NCBI GenBank assembly: GCA_023376005.1 | Contig: CM042145.1 | Location: 19,636,907 to 19,700,906, forward strand | Direction: 5' to 3' | Length of the DNA: 64,000 nucleotides | Origin: Doryteuthis pealeii | Lineage: Eukaryota > Mollusca > Cephalopoda > Myopsida > Loliginidae | Shown: piece after piece, positions 20,905 through 31,062 of the stretch | How the letters are laid out: each line of letters opens with the position of its first letter | Position numbering within the stretch: the stretch's first letter is position 1 | Made by a program: the position numbers and the translations under genes | Notes under the pieces: model-generated | Database searches by the model: none | Told to the model about the DNA's origin: nothing | The model's input: only the letters and a program-made list of their open reading frames with translations

Positions 20905-21285
20905 TTTACCTGTTTCTTGGGCAGGTGACAGGTGAAGTATTATGTGAATTTACAGAAGACACAGGATATCTTGAGAGTTTCGCCAAGCAAACAGTTTGAC
21001 ACTCATAATAAAACAAAGTCAGCTAAATGACAATAACCCTTTTACAACCATCCAACCAAAATCTAGTTTTTCTGGTAGGTAGTTTATAAAAAGAAAGATG
21101 TTTGTCTCTTTTTACTGGAAAATTTGTGAAGAAATTGCACGTACGACTTTATGAGTTATGTAAACAAATTTCTTTAGTCATTGTGATATTTAAAATTTGA
21201 AGTGAATGTAATAAATACTTAATAACAAGTAGGGGGTTGTTTCCGCAGTTGCTGTCAAATATGAAATTTGTAAATTACTAGGTGT
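20905..21285 (+). repeat. Dispersed repeat R, copy 1
   Basis: Matches 23725-24040 closely (GTGAATTTACAGAAGACACA, GTTTCGCCAAGCAAACAG, AATTGCACGTACGACTTTAT) and 27095-27280 in its 3' half. A frame YVNLQKTQDI followed by SPSKQFDTHNKTKSA is kept in both complete copies, but the copies are similar enough for that to be unremarkable. Family unknown. Confidence 0.75.
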
Positions 21286-21326
21286 AAGTGTGTGTGTATG
21301 TATGTATATATATATATATATATATA

Positions 21327-21600
21327 TGGAGGCGCGTGGGCTAGTGGTTAGAGTCGTGGGAAATGGACTCGTCAATTTGAGTTCAATTCCTAGACGAAGC
21401 TGTTGGCATTTCACATAGCGCTAATACCCTTGGGAAAGGTATGAATCCATATATTCTCCCTCCAGCTATGGGTTAAATAGTAGGGCAGACTGGGCCCTTC
21501 AACCTTGGGTAGGTAACCAGTCTAGGAGAGGGATAACTCTGAATTCAAAATTCCTGAGGTCGGTCGTTGATTGGGTTTGTGTGAACTCTCATGCGTCGAA
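21327..21600 (+). mobile_element. SINE-B, near full length
   Basis: GGAGGCGCGTGGGCTAGTGG head, GAGTTCAATTCCTAG, GCGCTAATACCCTTGGGAAA, AGTAGGGCAGACTGGGC and AACCAGTCTAGGAGAGGGAT. It is preceded by a TA microsatellite. The extreme 3' tail is replaced from about 21550. Confidence 0.85.
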
Positions 21601-21639
21601 AATTGACGATAGTCCATAATATATGTGTGCAAAGGAATG

Positions 21640-21855
21640 ACTTACCGGTAAAAATATTTGGTTGGTGTAAGTGTTACTCGGATAAGTCAGCATTATAACA
21701 AATATAAAGTGCTCAATGCGTAAGTAGAGCGGATTTATTATTATAGTGTGTACAGAATTACCCTACGGATCTTCAGGGTTGAATCCACTGAATTAATCAA
21801 TATATTGAATAATTACAGCTAACTGCAGGAGTTCATGTTGTAATTATATATATAT
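21640..21855 (+). repeat. Repeat G, degenerate hammerhead-bearing type
   Basis: Shares AAGTGCTCAATGCGTAAGTA and GAATCCACTGAATTAATC with 25040-25180. On the minus strand CCCTGAAGATCCGTAGGGTA sits where the hammerhead core is found in the 31010 copy, but GAAA is lost. Confidence 0.5.
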
Positions 21856-21857
21856 AT

Positions 21858-22109
21858 AAAGTAAAGTCGTTGGGGTGGCCTAAAGTCGGTATCACCCACA
21901 CAGCGAGGAAGTCTACCCTCTTTTCACTAGTGCTAGACCCAGGAGATTGTTTTAGCATCTGAGGTGGAGCGCCACACCTACCATCAGCTCCTCACTTTAC
22001 CGCACAGATCCCCGTGCTACTCATACGCTGAGTTGGCGAGGGCCGGTATCGAATCAGGAACCTTGTGGTTACTAGTCGAATGCTCTATCGACTGAGCTAA
22101 ACTGGCCCT
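21858..22109 (-). mobile_element. SINE-A, full length
   Basis: Complete reverse-strand copy: tail AAAGTAAAGTCGTTGGGG, body, and tRNA-like head ending GAGCTAAACTGGCCC. Confidence 0.9.
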
Positions 22110-22371
22110 AATCAAACAAAAGATGTCAGGAGTGTTCACATAGTGATTTTTCAGTGTAAACAAGTGACACATGTGCTAGAGCCACTGTGTGAGCAGTTTA
22201 AAGTAAGCAAAGAGTTAACGGCAGCTGGTCATATAAAGTCCTAGAACCTATACGATTAAGTACCGACCATATTCTTCATATATGTGAAGAGATGGAAGTG
22301 AATCCGATGGTATGTAGTATAAGAAAATTGAAAAAAACACAGGTTTAAATAAGTTGAGTGGTAAGTTTATT

Positions 22372-22420
22372 GGCCGACGCTGCAGTGTTTCGATCTATTA
22401 ATTAGATCATCGTCAGGGCA
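22372..22420 (-). ncRNA. Hammerhead ribozyme-like motif 2
   Basis: Minus strand: CTGACGA (22416-22410), one extra U, stem II GATCT/AGATC, GAAA (22391-22388), stem III ACACTG/CAGCGT with one A-C mismatch and no loop, GUC cleavage triplet (22378-22376), and stem I of three pairs (GCC 22419-22417 with GGC 22375-22373). The core matches CUGANGA...GAAA. The extra base before stem II departs from the canonical form. Surroundings: TTTAAATAAGTTGAGTGG upstream and a GT-rich stretch downstream. Confidence 0.6.
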
Positions 22421-22739
22421 TTTGTTGGTATAAGGAAGGCGATAAAAAATTTTTATCACAGAATAACAAGAAAAGCAAGTGATAGTCCTTGTTTATCAAT
22501 CTGTTCAAAATTTGAAATTTGAAGAAAGGACGCTGAAAAATGGACGGTTTGAAATTTGAGAGTGTGTGTATTGAAAAAAGGCATTGTGCATTTTTAGGTG
22601 TTTTGCGCGTGTGTGTATAAATCTTTCGCAATAGAGGATATCGAAACAAACCTCAAGGTTGTGTGTGTGTGCGCGAGCGTGAATGTATGTTCATTAAGGA
22701 AAAAATATTTGTTTCAAGTAAGTGGCGAGAAAATATTCT

Positions 22740-22890
22740 TTAAAAAGAAAAAAATCTTACCGTGAAATTCTAATGCAAAAAAACCGTCTGTTGTTTGTAA
22801 ACAAACAGCTGGGAGTTTACGGTGAAAAGCAAAAGGTGTTCCTTTCAAAACAGCTCCCAGCTGGGGTGCTTATTGGTTACTTGGTCCAAA
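22740..22890. repeat. Foldback-like repeat with CAGCTGGGAG arms
   Basis: AACAAACAGCTGGGAGTTTA pairs with AACAGCTCCCAGCTGGGG. GGTGCTTATTGGTTACTTGG resembles, in reverse, AAGTAACCAATAGGCACC at 31221, so a related element may lie there. Non-coding. Confidence 0.45.
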
Positions 22891-22989
22891 ATTTCTTTAT
22901 TCTCTATGTTAGTGCATTTTAAATGTATTGTTCTAATAAACAATAATTATCTAATAATCTACATAGGATGTATTGTTTTTTCTGCGTTA

Positions 22990-23380
22990 TGATTGATAGA
23001 TTTTAACAGCATGTCAACCTATCTTGGGTTATTTTATGCCTAGAGGTTAGGGAATCACTTTCATTGTTCATTTATATTTATATTTTTTGCATAGATGTTT
23101 CTCAAGATTTTATTTGCACACAGTTAAATCATATCAAGTATTCTTATCTAATACTAATAATTATATGGTTTTAAGTAATTATTTCTATTTGATAATAATA
23201 ATTTGTTTGCACACAGTCATATGGTTTCAAGTTAACTAATAATAATCCTTAGTAAAGAATTTTAGCTTTAAGTATCCATTCTTAATACAAATAATTTACA
23301 GTTATATGGTATCAAGAATTCCTATTTAATACTAATAATTTGCAAACATATCTATTTGACCCATAAATAAGACCCTAACA
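22990..23380. repeat. AT-rich degenerate tandem repeat
   Basis: From about 23100, blocks with TTATATGGTTTTAAGTAATT, TTTGCACACAGT and CTAATACTAATAATT recur with drift. No gene. Confidence 0.5.
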
Positions 23381-23384
23381 GGTA

Positions 23385-23515
23385 GGCATTTACCCAAACC
23401 GTTTGCTACTTGTAGGATGTGACACAAGGTTACAAGTATGGAGCATCCAGTGAGGATCGAACTCGGTATTCAGTTGTAATGGATCTGCAAGACCAGCTTG
23501 TCATAATGGGACACC
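23385..23515 (-). mobile_element. SINE-F
   Basis: GGATGTGACACAAGG, GGAGCATCCAGTGAGGATCG and ATTCAGTTGTAATGGATCTG match the 19135 copy in the same orientation. Confidence 0.7.
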
Positions 23516-23695
23516 CCCTAACAGGTACTACCAATCCGGAGCAGAGTGGACATGGGGATAGTGACAATGAAGAGGTACTCTACACCCCCCACCACCACCA
23601 CAGATCCCCAGAACAGGAGCCTCACCATCAAATGCAGTTTAGTATTACACACAGGGTACCAGTTCTTTTGTGTGGGCTCTTACTCCTTTGTAGGG
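23516..23695 (-). mobile_element. SINE-C, partial
   Basis: CCTAACAGGTACTACCAATC, GGAGCAGAGTGGACATGGGG and GAAGAGGTACTCTACACCCC are the reverse of the SINE-C body seen at 49560 and 57420. Confidence 0.65.
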
Positions 23696-23724
23696 GATTT
23701 AGCATATTCTAATCTCAATCGACA

Positions 23725-24040
23725 GGGCAGGCTGAAGTGTTATGTGAATTTACAGAAGACACAGGATATCTTAAGAGTTTCGCCAAGCAAACAGTTTGAC
23801 ACTCATAATAAAACAAAGTCAGCAAAATGACAATAACCCTTTTACAACCATCCAACCAAAATCTAGTTTTTCTGGTATGAAGTTTATAGAAAAAAGAAAG
23901 ATGTTTGTCTCTTTTTACTGCTAAATTTGTGAAGAAATTGCACGTACGACTTTATCAGTTATGTAAACAAATTTCTTTAGTCATTGTGATATTTAAAAAT
24001 TTGAAGTGAATGTAATGAATACTTAATAACAAGTAGGACA
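23725..24040 (+). repeat. Dispersed repeat R, copy 2
   Basis: Near-identical to 20925-21230 over its whole length, differing by small indels. Ends AACAAGTAGGACATATTT. Confidence 0.8.
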
Positions 24041-24307
24041 TATTTATCTATCTATCTCGTTAAGAATTGATGGAAAAAATGAATGAAATATGAAATGAAT
24101 GGAATAAATGAAAAAATCCTTTCCACAGGACCTCTCTTAAAAGAAAAAAATAATTTTAAGAGAGGTCCCTAATGGAAAAGCGTTCTTCTTTTTACTGGAC
24201 TCTTTATTGAAGCATTACATTAATATAATTATTATATAAAATATTAGAGAGGATAAAATAGGTGTCTTACCTTTGTGAAGTTCTGTTGAGAAATTATATA
24301 TATATAT

Positions 24308-24608
24308 ATCCTGCATCTCTGACGCACAAAAATCTAAAAGGACACAGTTAAATTGTATCCATGCATCCCAGTGTTTTTCTTTTTCTTCCCTCACCATTTC
24401 AAGCTAACTGTAAATACATTTCAATAGTTTCTTAGAAATGAATTACACAGGATAGGTTACAAGGTAGGAGTTAGGTGGCTTTAGTTGTTTTCCCAGATCA
24501 TAAATAAAAACCCTACAATTTATTTGGGACCCATAAATTTTTCTGGGGACTCATTCAAAGGAAATATGTGCATCACTGGATGCACTAAATCAAAAAGCTA
24601 TCAGCATC
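24308..24608 (-). mobile_element. MITE-X copy 3
   Basis: Right end CTATCAGCATC (24598-24608). The interior is the reverse of copy 1 (AAGCTAACTGTAAATACATT, ATTTATTTGGGACCCATAAA). The left inverted repeat is missing next to a TA run. Confidence 0.75.
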
Positions 24609-24921
24609 CCTGTGTACACACACACACACACACTATATATATATATATATATATATAAAGGACCTACATGTCTGACTCATGTAGATTGAAGAACCATTCG
24701 GGTGAAACCTAGGTAGGTAGTGTCTGACTCCTGTAGGTACATACGATACTGATGATTATTTTCAGAAAGTACAGATGTGCCAGTCTTTTCTTTAAAAAAA
24801 ATCTTTTTCCCCAGATGTCAGTTTGAAAATTTTTTTATTTTTATTTTGAAAAACTGAATTACCTGGGTTTTTTTTCACACCAGTAGAGTTTAGAAGTAAA
24901 AAAAAAATAAATAAATAAAAA

Positions 24922-24961
<40 letters not shown>

Positions 24962-25308
24962 TTATATATAAGGGTGGCTTAACAGTGAATATGGGCACGA
25001 TCGTTGGAGGTGCACAGGATCCAGGGGTTAAGTCCGTGATAAAACAAATACAAAGTGCTCAATACAAAGTAGAGCAAATTTATTGAAGAAATAGATACAA
25101 CAGAAACCTACTCGAGTTTCATCGCTAGAATCCTTAGGGTTAAATCCACTGAATTAATCGAGTTACCGATTAATTGCAGCTGATCACACGTATGTTCATT
25201 GAATAAGATTTTCAATGAACATATGTGTGATCTCGATTAATTCAGTAGATTTAACCTTGATGATTCTAGCGATGAAACTCGAGTAGGTTTCTTTTGTATC
25301 TATTTCTT

Positions 25309-25320
<12 letters not shown>
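24962..25320. repeat. Repeat G: long inverted repeat with decayed hammerhead cores on both arms
   Basis: GAAATAGATACAACAGAAAC (25088-25107) through TTGCAGCTGATCACACG pairs with GTGTGATCTCGATTAATTCA through GATACAAAAGAAACC read in reverse (to about 25310). The plus strand near 25257 has TTGATGATTCTAGCGATG then AAACTCGAGTAGG: the hammerhead first C is U, while the GAAA (25274-25277), ACT/AGT stem III and GGTT stem I remain. The minus-strand arm has CTAAGGA in place of CUGANGA. Confidence 0.6.
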
Positions 25321-25357
<37 letters not shown>

Positions 25358-25700
25358 ATGCTCTACCATGAGAGTGGGAAGCAATATGAGGAAATAACAG
25401 ATTAGGAAAAATCTGACAAAATGTGAGAAAAAGTTGAGGAATAAGGTGAATAACAAAACTGACAATTACATTCAATTAATATTTTGCATCAATTGATTTT
25501 AGAAGGTTCATGAGAATATTCTATTGTTTTAAAACAGACTGATATATTCTCCCAAAATCCGGTAGAGCTCTCTAGGAGCAACTTTGATTAACTTTCACCG
25601 CCCGCATTAAGCAATGATCATCTGTTGTTTACTGATTTGATCTCTCTGGTGGTTGTAAAATATATAAACAAATGTATGTATTTAATAGTTTAAACACCAC
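25320..25700. other. AT-rich stretch, TA microsatellite then nothing recognised
   Basis: A (TA)n tract ends at about 25355, then non-repetitive AT-rich DNA without a convincing frame. Confidence 0.4.
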
Positions 25701-25704
25701 TCCT

Positions 25705-25860
25705 TAACAGCAGTTGTCGATGGCTTAGAGGGTAACGAACCGGGCTGATGAAAAGTCAGTCGGGTTTCGCTCCTGGTCGGAGGTACTTGCTGTGTCTAGC
25801 CACACTGATGAGACGTAAAACATCAAAACACGGTGTCTGTGGATGAATTATATATACACA
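25705..25860 (+). mobile_element. Short element with tRNA-like head and hammerhead (Sm-alpha-like layout)
   Basis: GTCGATGGCTTAGAGGGTAA resembles an A box and GGGTTTCGCTCC a B box, about 40 bases apart. The hammerhead-like motif follows at 25800. This layout, a Pol III-like head plus hammerhead, is known for the schistosome Sm-alpha repeats. Only one copy is seen in this window. Confidence 0.55.
25800..25842 (+). ncRNA. Hammerhead ribozyme-like motif 3 (CpG-decayed)
   Basis: Stem I CCACA (25800-25804) pairs perfectly with TGTGG (25838-25842). CTGATGA is at 25805-25811. Stem II is GACGT with CATC and one C-A mismatch. The expected GAAA reads AAAA at 25825-25828. Stem III is ACA/TGT, and the cleavage triplet is GTC (25835-25837). 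Both faults (stem II A25822 and position A25825) are what CG to CA decay would give, so an ancestral intact ribozyme is likely. The present copy lacks G12 and is probably inactive. Confidence 0.65.
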
Positions 25861-25869
25861 CGATGAAAA

Positions 25870-25970
25870 GGTGGAAAGACTCACATGAATCCAAACCTGT
25901 TAAATTGCACTTAAAAAAACTGATCTTGCATCACATCCTGCTTGTGTGGAGGGGTTGGGTAAATACTTAA
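25870..25970 (+). mobile_element. SINE-B 3' tail fragment
   Basis: GAATCCAAACCTGTTAAATT and CATCACATCCTGCTTGTGTG match the SINE-B tail in sense orientation. Confidence 0.55.
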
Positions 25971-26029
25971 CAGATTATCTATCTGAATAAGTAACAATGG
26001 GATTTTTTTTGTTTATTTGTCAGTCAGTA

Positions 26030-26575
26030 TGTTATGTAGCGGCCTTCTTCGCTACTCTAAATCGTGTACATTAGTTCTGGGGTTTTTCCTGTACCCAAAG
26101 CGATGTATGTTAGTAGTCAGCTACTACCGACTACTGGACTTCAATAAACAACAGATACGTATGTACAAAGAGAGGACCCTTCTTTATTTTCTTCGGTGTG
26201 TGGGTGGTGAAGGCGCAGAGCTTACAATGAGTGCCCAAGGGGTGGTGGCTGACGGGAGACGTGAAGTGTCCTTTCGGCTGCCGGCTGGCATCTCTGTGTG
26301 TCGGCTCGAATCTTCTCTCCTTTATATTGATAGGTACGCCTCTGCATCTTTATCTTTTGATCTGATAATGGACATTTGTTATATATTTCTTTATCCCCTC
26401 CCTGCTTCCTTGACCGGAAACCCTCTCTTCCGTTTTTTAACTTCTTTGTTCGCTTTTACTGGGGAAAAAGTCCTATGTCATTTTTTTTTGTCTTTTCTTT
26501 GTTTAGTTTAACCGGAAATTCCTATTTCCGTTTGTACAATATACAACAATATCTGTTAGGATCAGTGTAGTATCT
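26030..26575 (+). mobile_element. LTR-like repeat, copy 2 (family LTR-1)
   Basis: TGTTATGTAGCGGCCTTCTT start; shared blocks with 8482-9104 include TCTTTATTTTCTTCGGTGTG, GGCTGACGGGAGACG, TTTATCTTTTGATCTGATAA and TTGACCGGAAA. It ends near TATCTGTTAGGATC, with a 3' end different from copy 1. An open frame across it is not protein-like. Confidence 0.6.
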
Positions 26576-26579
26576 GTGC

Positions 26580-27090
26580 ATTTTTCCAACAATGAAAGTA
26601 TCCCTCTCAAACGCTTCTGCTTAGGATTAGAGTTTTCTATCTGTATCCATGGAAATCTAAACATATTTAAAAAATAATAATAATTAACTCTCTGCCTACC
26701 AAATTTTCCCCCGGCTGTACCAAAATTTTCTTGGTATTTAAACCAATTACTAAAAAGTATAAATATAAATACACAACATATTTTACTTCCTAACTGTTAG
26801 GCATGACATAACCCCAGACGTGTTGATATGCCCTCAAAAACAATAAACCAACCATTCTTGGTATTTGTATGGTATGTATGGTGGGATATTTCAAAGTTTA
26901 CTATCTATTCACCTCAGAACTCATTCTATTCAAATAAAGTCCTATTATTATTGTAATCCAAGTCCTTCAGCTTCAATTATAATGAAGTAACGATAAAGAT
27001 GAGGACAACAGTCTGAAAAATCTAAATAATAAAAAAAAAAATAGATTGAAAGCTCTAGAAAAAGGAAATAAGATTAACCCATTCACTTCA
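26580..27090. other. Mostly unassigned, with a SINE-D tail fragment near 26990
   Basis: AACGATAAAGATGAGGACAA at about 26990 is a SINE-D tail. The rest is AT-rich without support for a gene. Confidence 0.4.
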
Positions 27091-27094
27091 GTGA

Positions 27095-27280
27095 AGTGGT
27101 TGCACGTACGACTTTATCAGTTATGTAAACAAATTTCTTTAGTCATTATGACATTTAGAATTCAAAGTGCATGTAATGAATACGTAATAACAAGTGGGAA
27201 TTGGGGGTTGATGGGGCGGAAAATTCCACAGTTGCTGTCAGATATGAAATTTGTATACTTACTAGACAATAGTGGTCTAT
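27095..27280 (+). repeat. Dispersed repeat R, 3' part
   Basis: TTGCACGTACGACTTTATCA, ATTTCTTTAGTCATTATGAC, and CAGTTGCTGTCAGATATGAA, matching copy 1's 21140-21285. Confidence 0.75.
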
Positions 27281-27301
27281 GATGATATTGATACTTCCAA
27301 G

Positions 27302-27522
27302 GGCAGGCTTAGCTCAGTTGGTAGAGCATCAACCTAGGAACTACAAGGTTCCTGGTTTGATACCGGCCATCGCCAACTCAGCGTATGAGTAGCACAGAGA
27401 TCTGTGCTGTAAAGTGAGGAGCTGATGTTAGGTATGGCGCTCCATCTCAGATGCAAAATCAATCTCCTTGGTCTAGTGCTTGTGAAAAGGAGATGGACTC
27501 CCTCAATTTACTTAGTTGTTAT
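27302..27522 (+). mobile_element. SINE-A, 3' truncated
   Basis: CTTAGCTCAGTTGGTAGAGC head, GTTTGATACCGGCCATCGCC, and the body to GGAGATGGACTCCCTC, where similarity ends. Confidence 0.85.
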
Positions 27523-27629
27523 TTATTTAGGAAGAAATAAAGGATTCTAATTAGAATTCCATAGTTATCTTGGTTATTTTGAGTTTTTGAATGATTAAAA
27601 AAAAAAAATGTTTGTTACTAATACTTAGA

Positions 27630-28087
27630 GCAGGGGTTACGAAACAACAGCCCATGAAGGCATTTTATCAGGCCTGCTAACAGTACTTGAATTTGTTAAA
27701 ATGTACGGAATGTATGGAAATCAACCCATCAAACGAAATTGACTGATAAACATTTGAAAGCAATTCTCTTGATTACATGTAGCAATTCCAAACCAAACAC
27801 TGACGATATCTTGAAAGGCAAACTTCAGGTTCACAAATCTCACTAAACCTTTCTGCTTATGTTGCGTTCTTTGATAATATTTTGAAAATAAATACGTTGG
27901 TTAAATTTGTTTTTGTGCATCTTATGCCACTCATCCATGAATATAACATGGAAAGATAATTTTGTTTTACATCTTTTTCTCAGAGTTTTTATTCTGGCTA
28001 GCAAGTATTGAACACAATAATAATGTGGTCCGCACTCGTTATTTTTTCAATTATCCGGCTCACAGTGAAAATGTTTGGTGATCCCTG
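27630..28087. mobile_element. hAT-like non-autonomous element
   Basis: The left end GCAGGGGTTACGAAACAACA and right end GTTTGGTGATCCCTG are near-inverted CAGGGGT/ATCCCTG termini typical of some hAT elements. Text such as AGCCCATGAAGGCATTTTAT fits a decayed GGCCCGC-rich terminus. Non-coding. Confidence 0.5.
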
Positions 28088-28091
28088 AAAT

Positions 28092-28360
28092 AGATGCACC
28101 CTCTGGGTGCAAGTATTTAAGTTTTAATGTAATAAAATATTATATTAAATTAGAGAGGCTAATGAAACTAAATAAGAATGCAGATAAAAATATTTGAAAC
28201 AGAGGGGGATATAATCAAAGATTAAAAAAAAACTAAAACTTACTCTTCCATCACTTCCGTCTTTCATTGCAAATTTTTCCTAATTTAGCAATTTAATTAA
28301 AAATAGGAAGTAAAGAATAAAATTACCGTTATTTCTTCTTGTTAATGGATTTCTATTATA
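28092..28360 (-). mobile_element. Helitron-like 3' part
   Basis: CACCCTCTGGGTGCAAGTAT then TTAAGTTTTAATGTAATAAA through TTCTTCTTGTTAATGGATTT match 4080-4345. The terminal CTAG is not preserved. It lies between a complete and a partial copy of the hAT-like element. Confidence 0.6.
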
Positions 28361-28365
28361 AATAT

Positions 28366-28560
28366 GTTGGTTGAATTTGTTTTTGTGCATCTTATGCCAC
28401 TCATTCATGAATACAACATGGAAAGATAAATTTTGTTTTACATCTTTTTCTCAGAGCTTTCATTCTGGTTAGCAGGTATTGAATACAATAATAATGTGGC
28501 TTGTTATTTTTTTTCAATTATCCGGCCCACTGTGAAAATAGTTTGGTGATCCCTGCTATA
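28366..28560. mobile_element. hAT-like element, right half, second copy
   Basis: TTGTTTTTGTGCATCTTATG through GTTTGGTGATCCCTGC repeats 27905-28087 with few changes. Confidence 0.6.
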
Positions 28561-28744
28561 GAGTTTTAAATCTGGGTTTCTGTTTTCTAAATGCAGCAGT
28601 AACTTTAACCCATTAACAGCCAACTTTGTTCCATATAAAAATTCTTTGAGGAGGATATGGCGGCAGTTCTCAACCAAAACTGATTCTTGCTGCAGTGTGA
28701 GGATAGTAGCTATTTGTTAAGATTTTTGTGCCCATTTTTTTTAT

Positions 28745-28985
28745 TCATAGTCAAGCTCAGTTGGTAGAATGTCCAACTAGGAACCACAAGGTTCCTAGTC
28801 CGATATCGACCCTCGCTAACTCAGCGCACGAATAGCACAAAAATCAGTGCGGTAAAGTGAGAAGCTGGTGTTAGGTGTGGCGCTCCACCACAGATGCAAA
28901 AACAATCTCCTTGGTCTAGCGCTAGTGAAAAGGGGATAGACTCCCTCGCTGTCTGGCTGATACCGACTTTAGGCCACCCTGACGA
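28745..28985 (+). mobile_element. SINE-A
   Basis: CAAGCTCAGTTGGTAGAATG head with the first bases missing, B-box-like GTCCGATATCGACCC, and body to ACTTTAGGCCACCCTGACGA. Confidence 0.85.
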
Positions 28986-29064
28986 ATTATTTGTAGTCGA
29001 GTCACTACTAGTTGAATAGCTAGTCATACTGTTGGAGAACTGAATGTTGACTCTATTATTATTA

Positions 29065-29455
29065 CTAGTGCAAAATAAAAAACGCCCTCCGGGCAATGTA
29101 AAAATAGATTTTTTGAAACATATTGCCTGAGGGGTGGGAGTAAAAAATTCAATGTCAGCGAATTTGTACCCTAAGTAAGTAAAATCATCAAATTCATTAA
29201 AGGATTAAAAGATAAAACAATTTCAAATGTAAACTTTAAATATATATTAAAATAAAGCAAACTATATATAGATATATAATGCCAGTCATGTATTTATTAA
29301 AACTTGTTATAAAAAAACAATGAGGACTGTCTAATGTTGCATGTTCAAATTTTGAGTGTATTCTATGTTATGACGATTTTGGGTAATGTGACGTAAGCAG
29401 TGATGTAATTTTTGTTACAGACAAAAACCAGAAGCAAATCTCCATTATTAATAGA
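29065..29455 (-). mobile_element. Helitron-like element
   Basis: The minus strand starts TCTATTAATAATGGAGATTT at 29455. It ends in the hairpin TTGCCCGGAGGGCG, a T-rich spacer, then CTAG (29068-29065) followed by T. Interior blocks match 35645-36215 (AATGAGGACTGTCTAATGTT in plus text). Confidence 0.75.
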
Positions 29456-29459
29456 TTCC

Positions 29460-29735
29460 TATAGTGAGAGCACTTTACAGTCAAGATCCCTTGCATTCTT
29501 TAGTGTTAGGTAGAATCCTTTGGTTGTTCCTTAGTGAAGAATCCTTGTGTTAAGCAGAGGCTGATCCGCTTGTCTGTGTCGAATAACGTGCAAATGAACG
29601 CCTTTAAAGATCAACAATTAAGTAGTTAACTAACCACGTATTCGAGCTGTTGATTGGCTGGCTTTAATCCACGTGGCCATGCAGAGCCTATAAGTTGAAG
29701 TGGATTCCAGCACACCTTATATCACAAAATACTGC
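29460..29735 (+). mobile_element. LTR-2-like repeat
   Basis: CAACAATTAAGTAGTTAACT, ACCACGTATTCGAGCTGTTG, GATTGGCTGG, CCTATAAGTTGAAGTGGATT and AGCACACCTTATATCACAAA match 1620-1740. It adjoins the Helitron start, mirroring the nesting at 1494. Confidence 0.55.
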
Positions 29736-29739
29736 AATC

Positions 29740-29755
29740 TATCTATCTTAGTCCG

Positions 29756-29797
<42 letters not shown>

Positions 29798-30180
29798 AGT
29801 CTGTTATCTATCTATCTATCTATCTAAGTCTGTTCTATCTATCTATCTATCTATCTTAGTCTATCTATCTATCTATCTATCTTAGTCTGTTATATCTATC
29901 TATCTATCTATCTATCTTAGTCTGTTTATATCTATCTATCTATCCTATCTATCTTAGTCTGTTATATCTATCTATCTATCTATCTATCTTAGTCTGTTTA
30001 TATCTATCTATCTATCTATCTATCTTAGTCTGTATCTAATCTATCTATCTATCTATCTCTCTATCTTAGTCTGTTTATATCTATCTATCTCTGTTCATAT
30101 CTATCTATCTATCTGTCTATCTATCTCTGTTCATATCTATCTATCTATCTGTCTATCTTAGTCTGTCTCGCTCTCTGTTT
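29740..30180. repeat. GATA/TATC microsatellite array with higher-order units
   Basis: (TATC)n blocks of varying length are punctuated by AGTCTGTT or AGTCTGTTTATATC about every 40-70 bases, giving an irregular second-order repeat. Confidence 0.95.
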
Positions 30181-30535
30181 ATAGATATAAATATATATAA
30201 TGTGGAAGTAAAATATGGAAATGAATCCAACTATATAAATTGAAAAAACAAATAGTGGCAATTATAAAATATATATTTCATTGTATCAAATTTTAAACTT
30301 CTGAGACGTTTTTTTCTTTCTTTCTTGTTGCTAAGGTGTGATACACTTGTAAAATCTATAATAGTGTTGAGGTAGAAAACATTGATTAACAGATTGGTAA
30401 GTGTACAAGTGTCAAAGATGCCGAGAGATTCATCAAGTGGCTTTGCCAAACATTAAATGTAAATATTTTCCAATCTGTGTCCACATGAAACAAACATAAA
30501 AAAAAATAAAAAATTATATCTATATATGTGTGTGT

Positions 30536-31062
30536 TAATGTATGAGTAGTAGCTTACCGGTGGGTACGAGTACGATTGTTGGAAGCGCACAGTATCCAAC
30601 ATCTATTTAAAAAAAATTTTTTATCATTACTTTCATTCTTACTTTTATCCCTTTATATTATTTTTTTTATATAATTAACCGTATTAAACCACCCAAAACT
30701 TCTGTTATTGCAACGCCTACAATCGGCCTTTTCCTAATACTCTCTAACCAACCCAAGCCAACCAATAAATAATTTTAACCTTTCGTTTTTTAACCATTAT
30801 TACACCCCGTAATCAACCTTTCATTAAATAGTAATTGAAAAAATAATCCCCACAAATTAATTCAAATTTTTAATCCAATAAACAAAAACGGTTCATGATG
30901 AATCTTTGAAAATATAAACAAGCGTTTGTCTATAAAAGATAAGTCCCATTCCAACGGGCATGTATTGTACCAACTGAGATTAATCGAAAACTCGATTAAT
31001 TCAACGGATGTAACCCTGACGAATCAGAAGATGAAACTTGAGTAGGTTACTTTTATCCATTA

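Noticed and set aside
24660..24725. CTGACTCATGTAGATTGAAG ... GGTGAAACC as a hammerhead
   Set aside because: The core CUGANGA is not present (CTGACTC) and stems do not pair.
26017..26511. 164-codon frame as a gene
   Set aside because: It spans the LTR-1 repeat; the matching region at 8482 has no equivalent frame.
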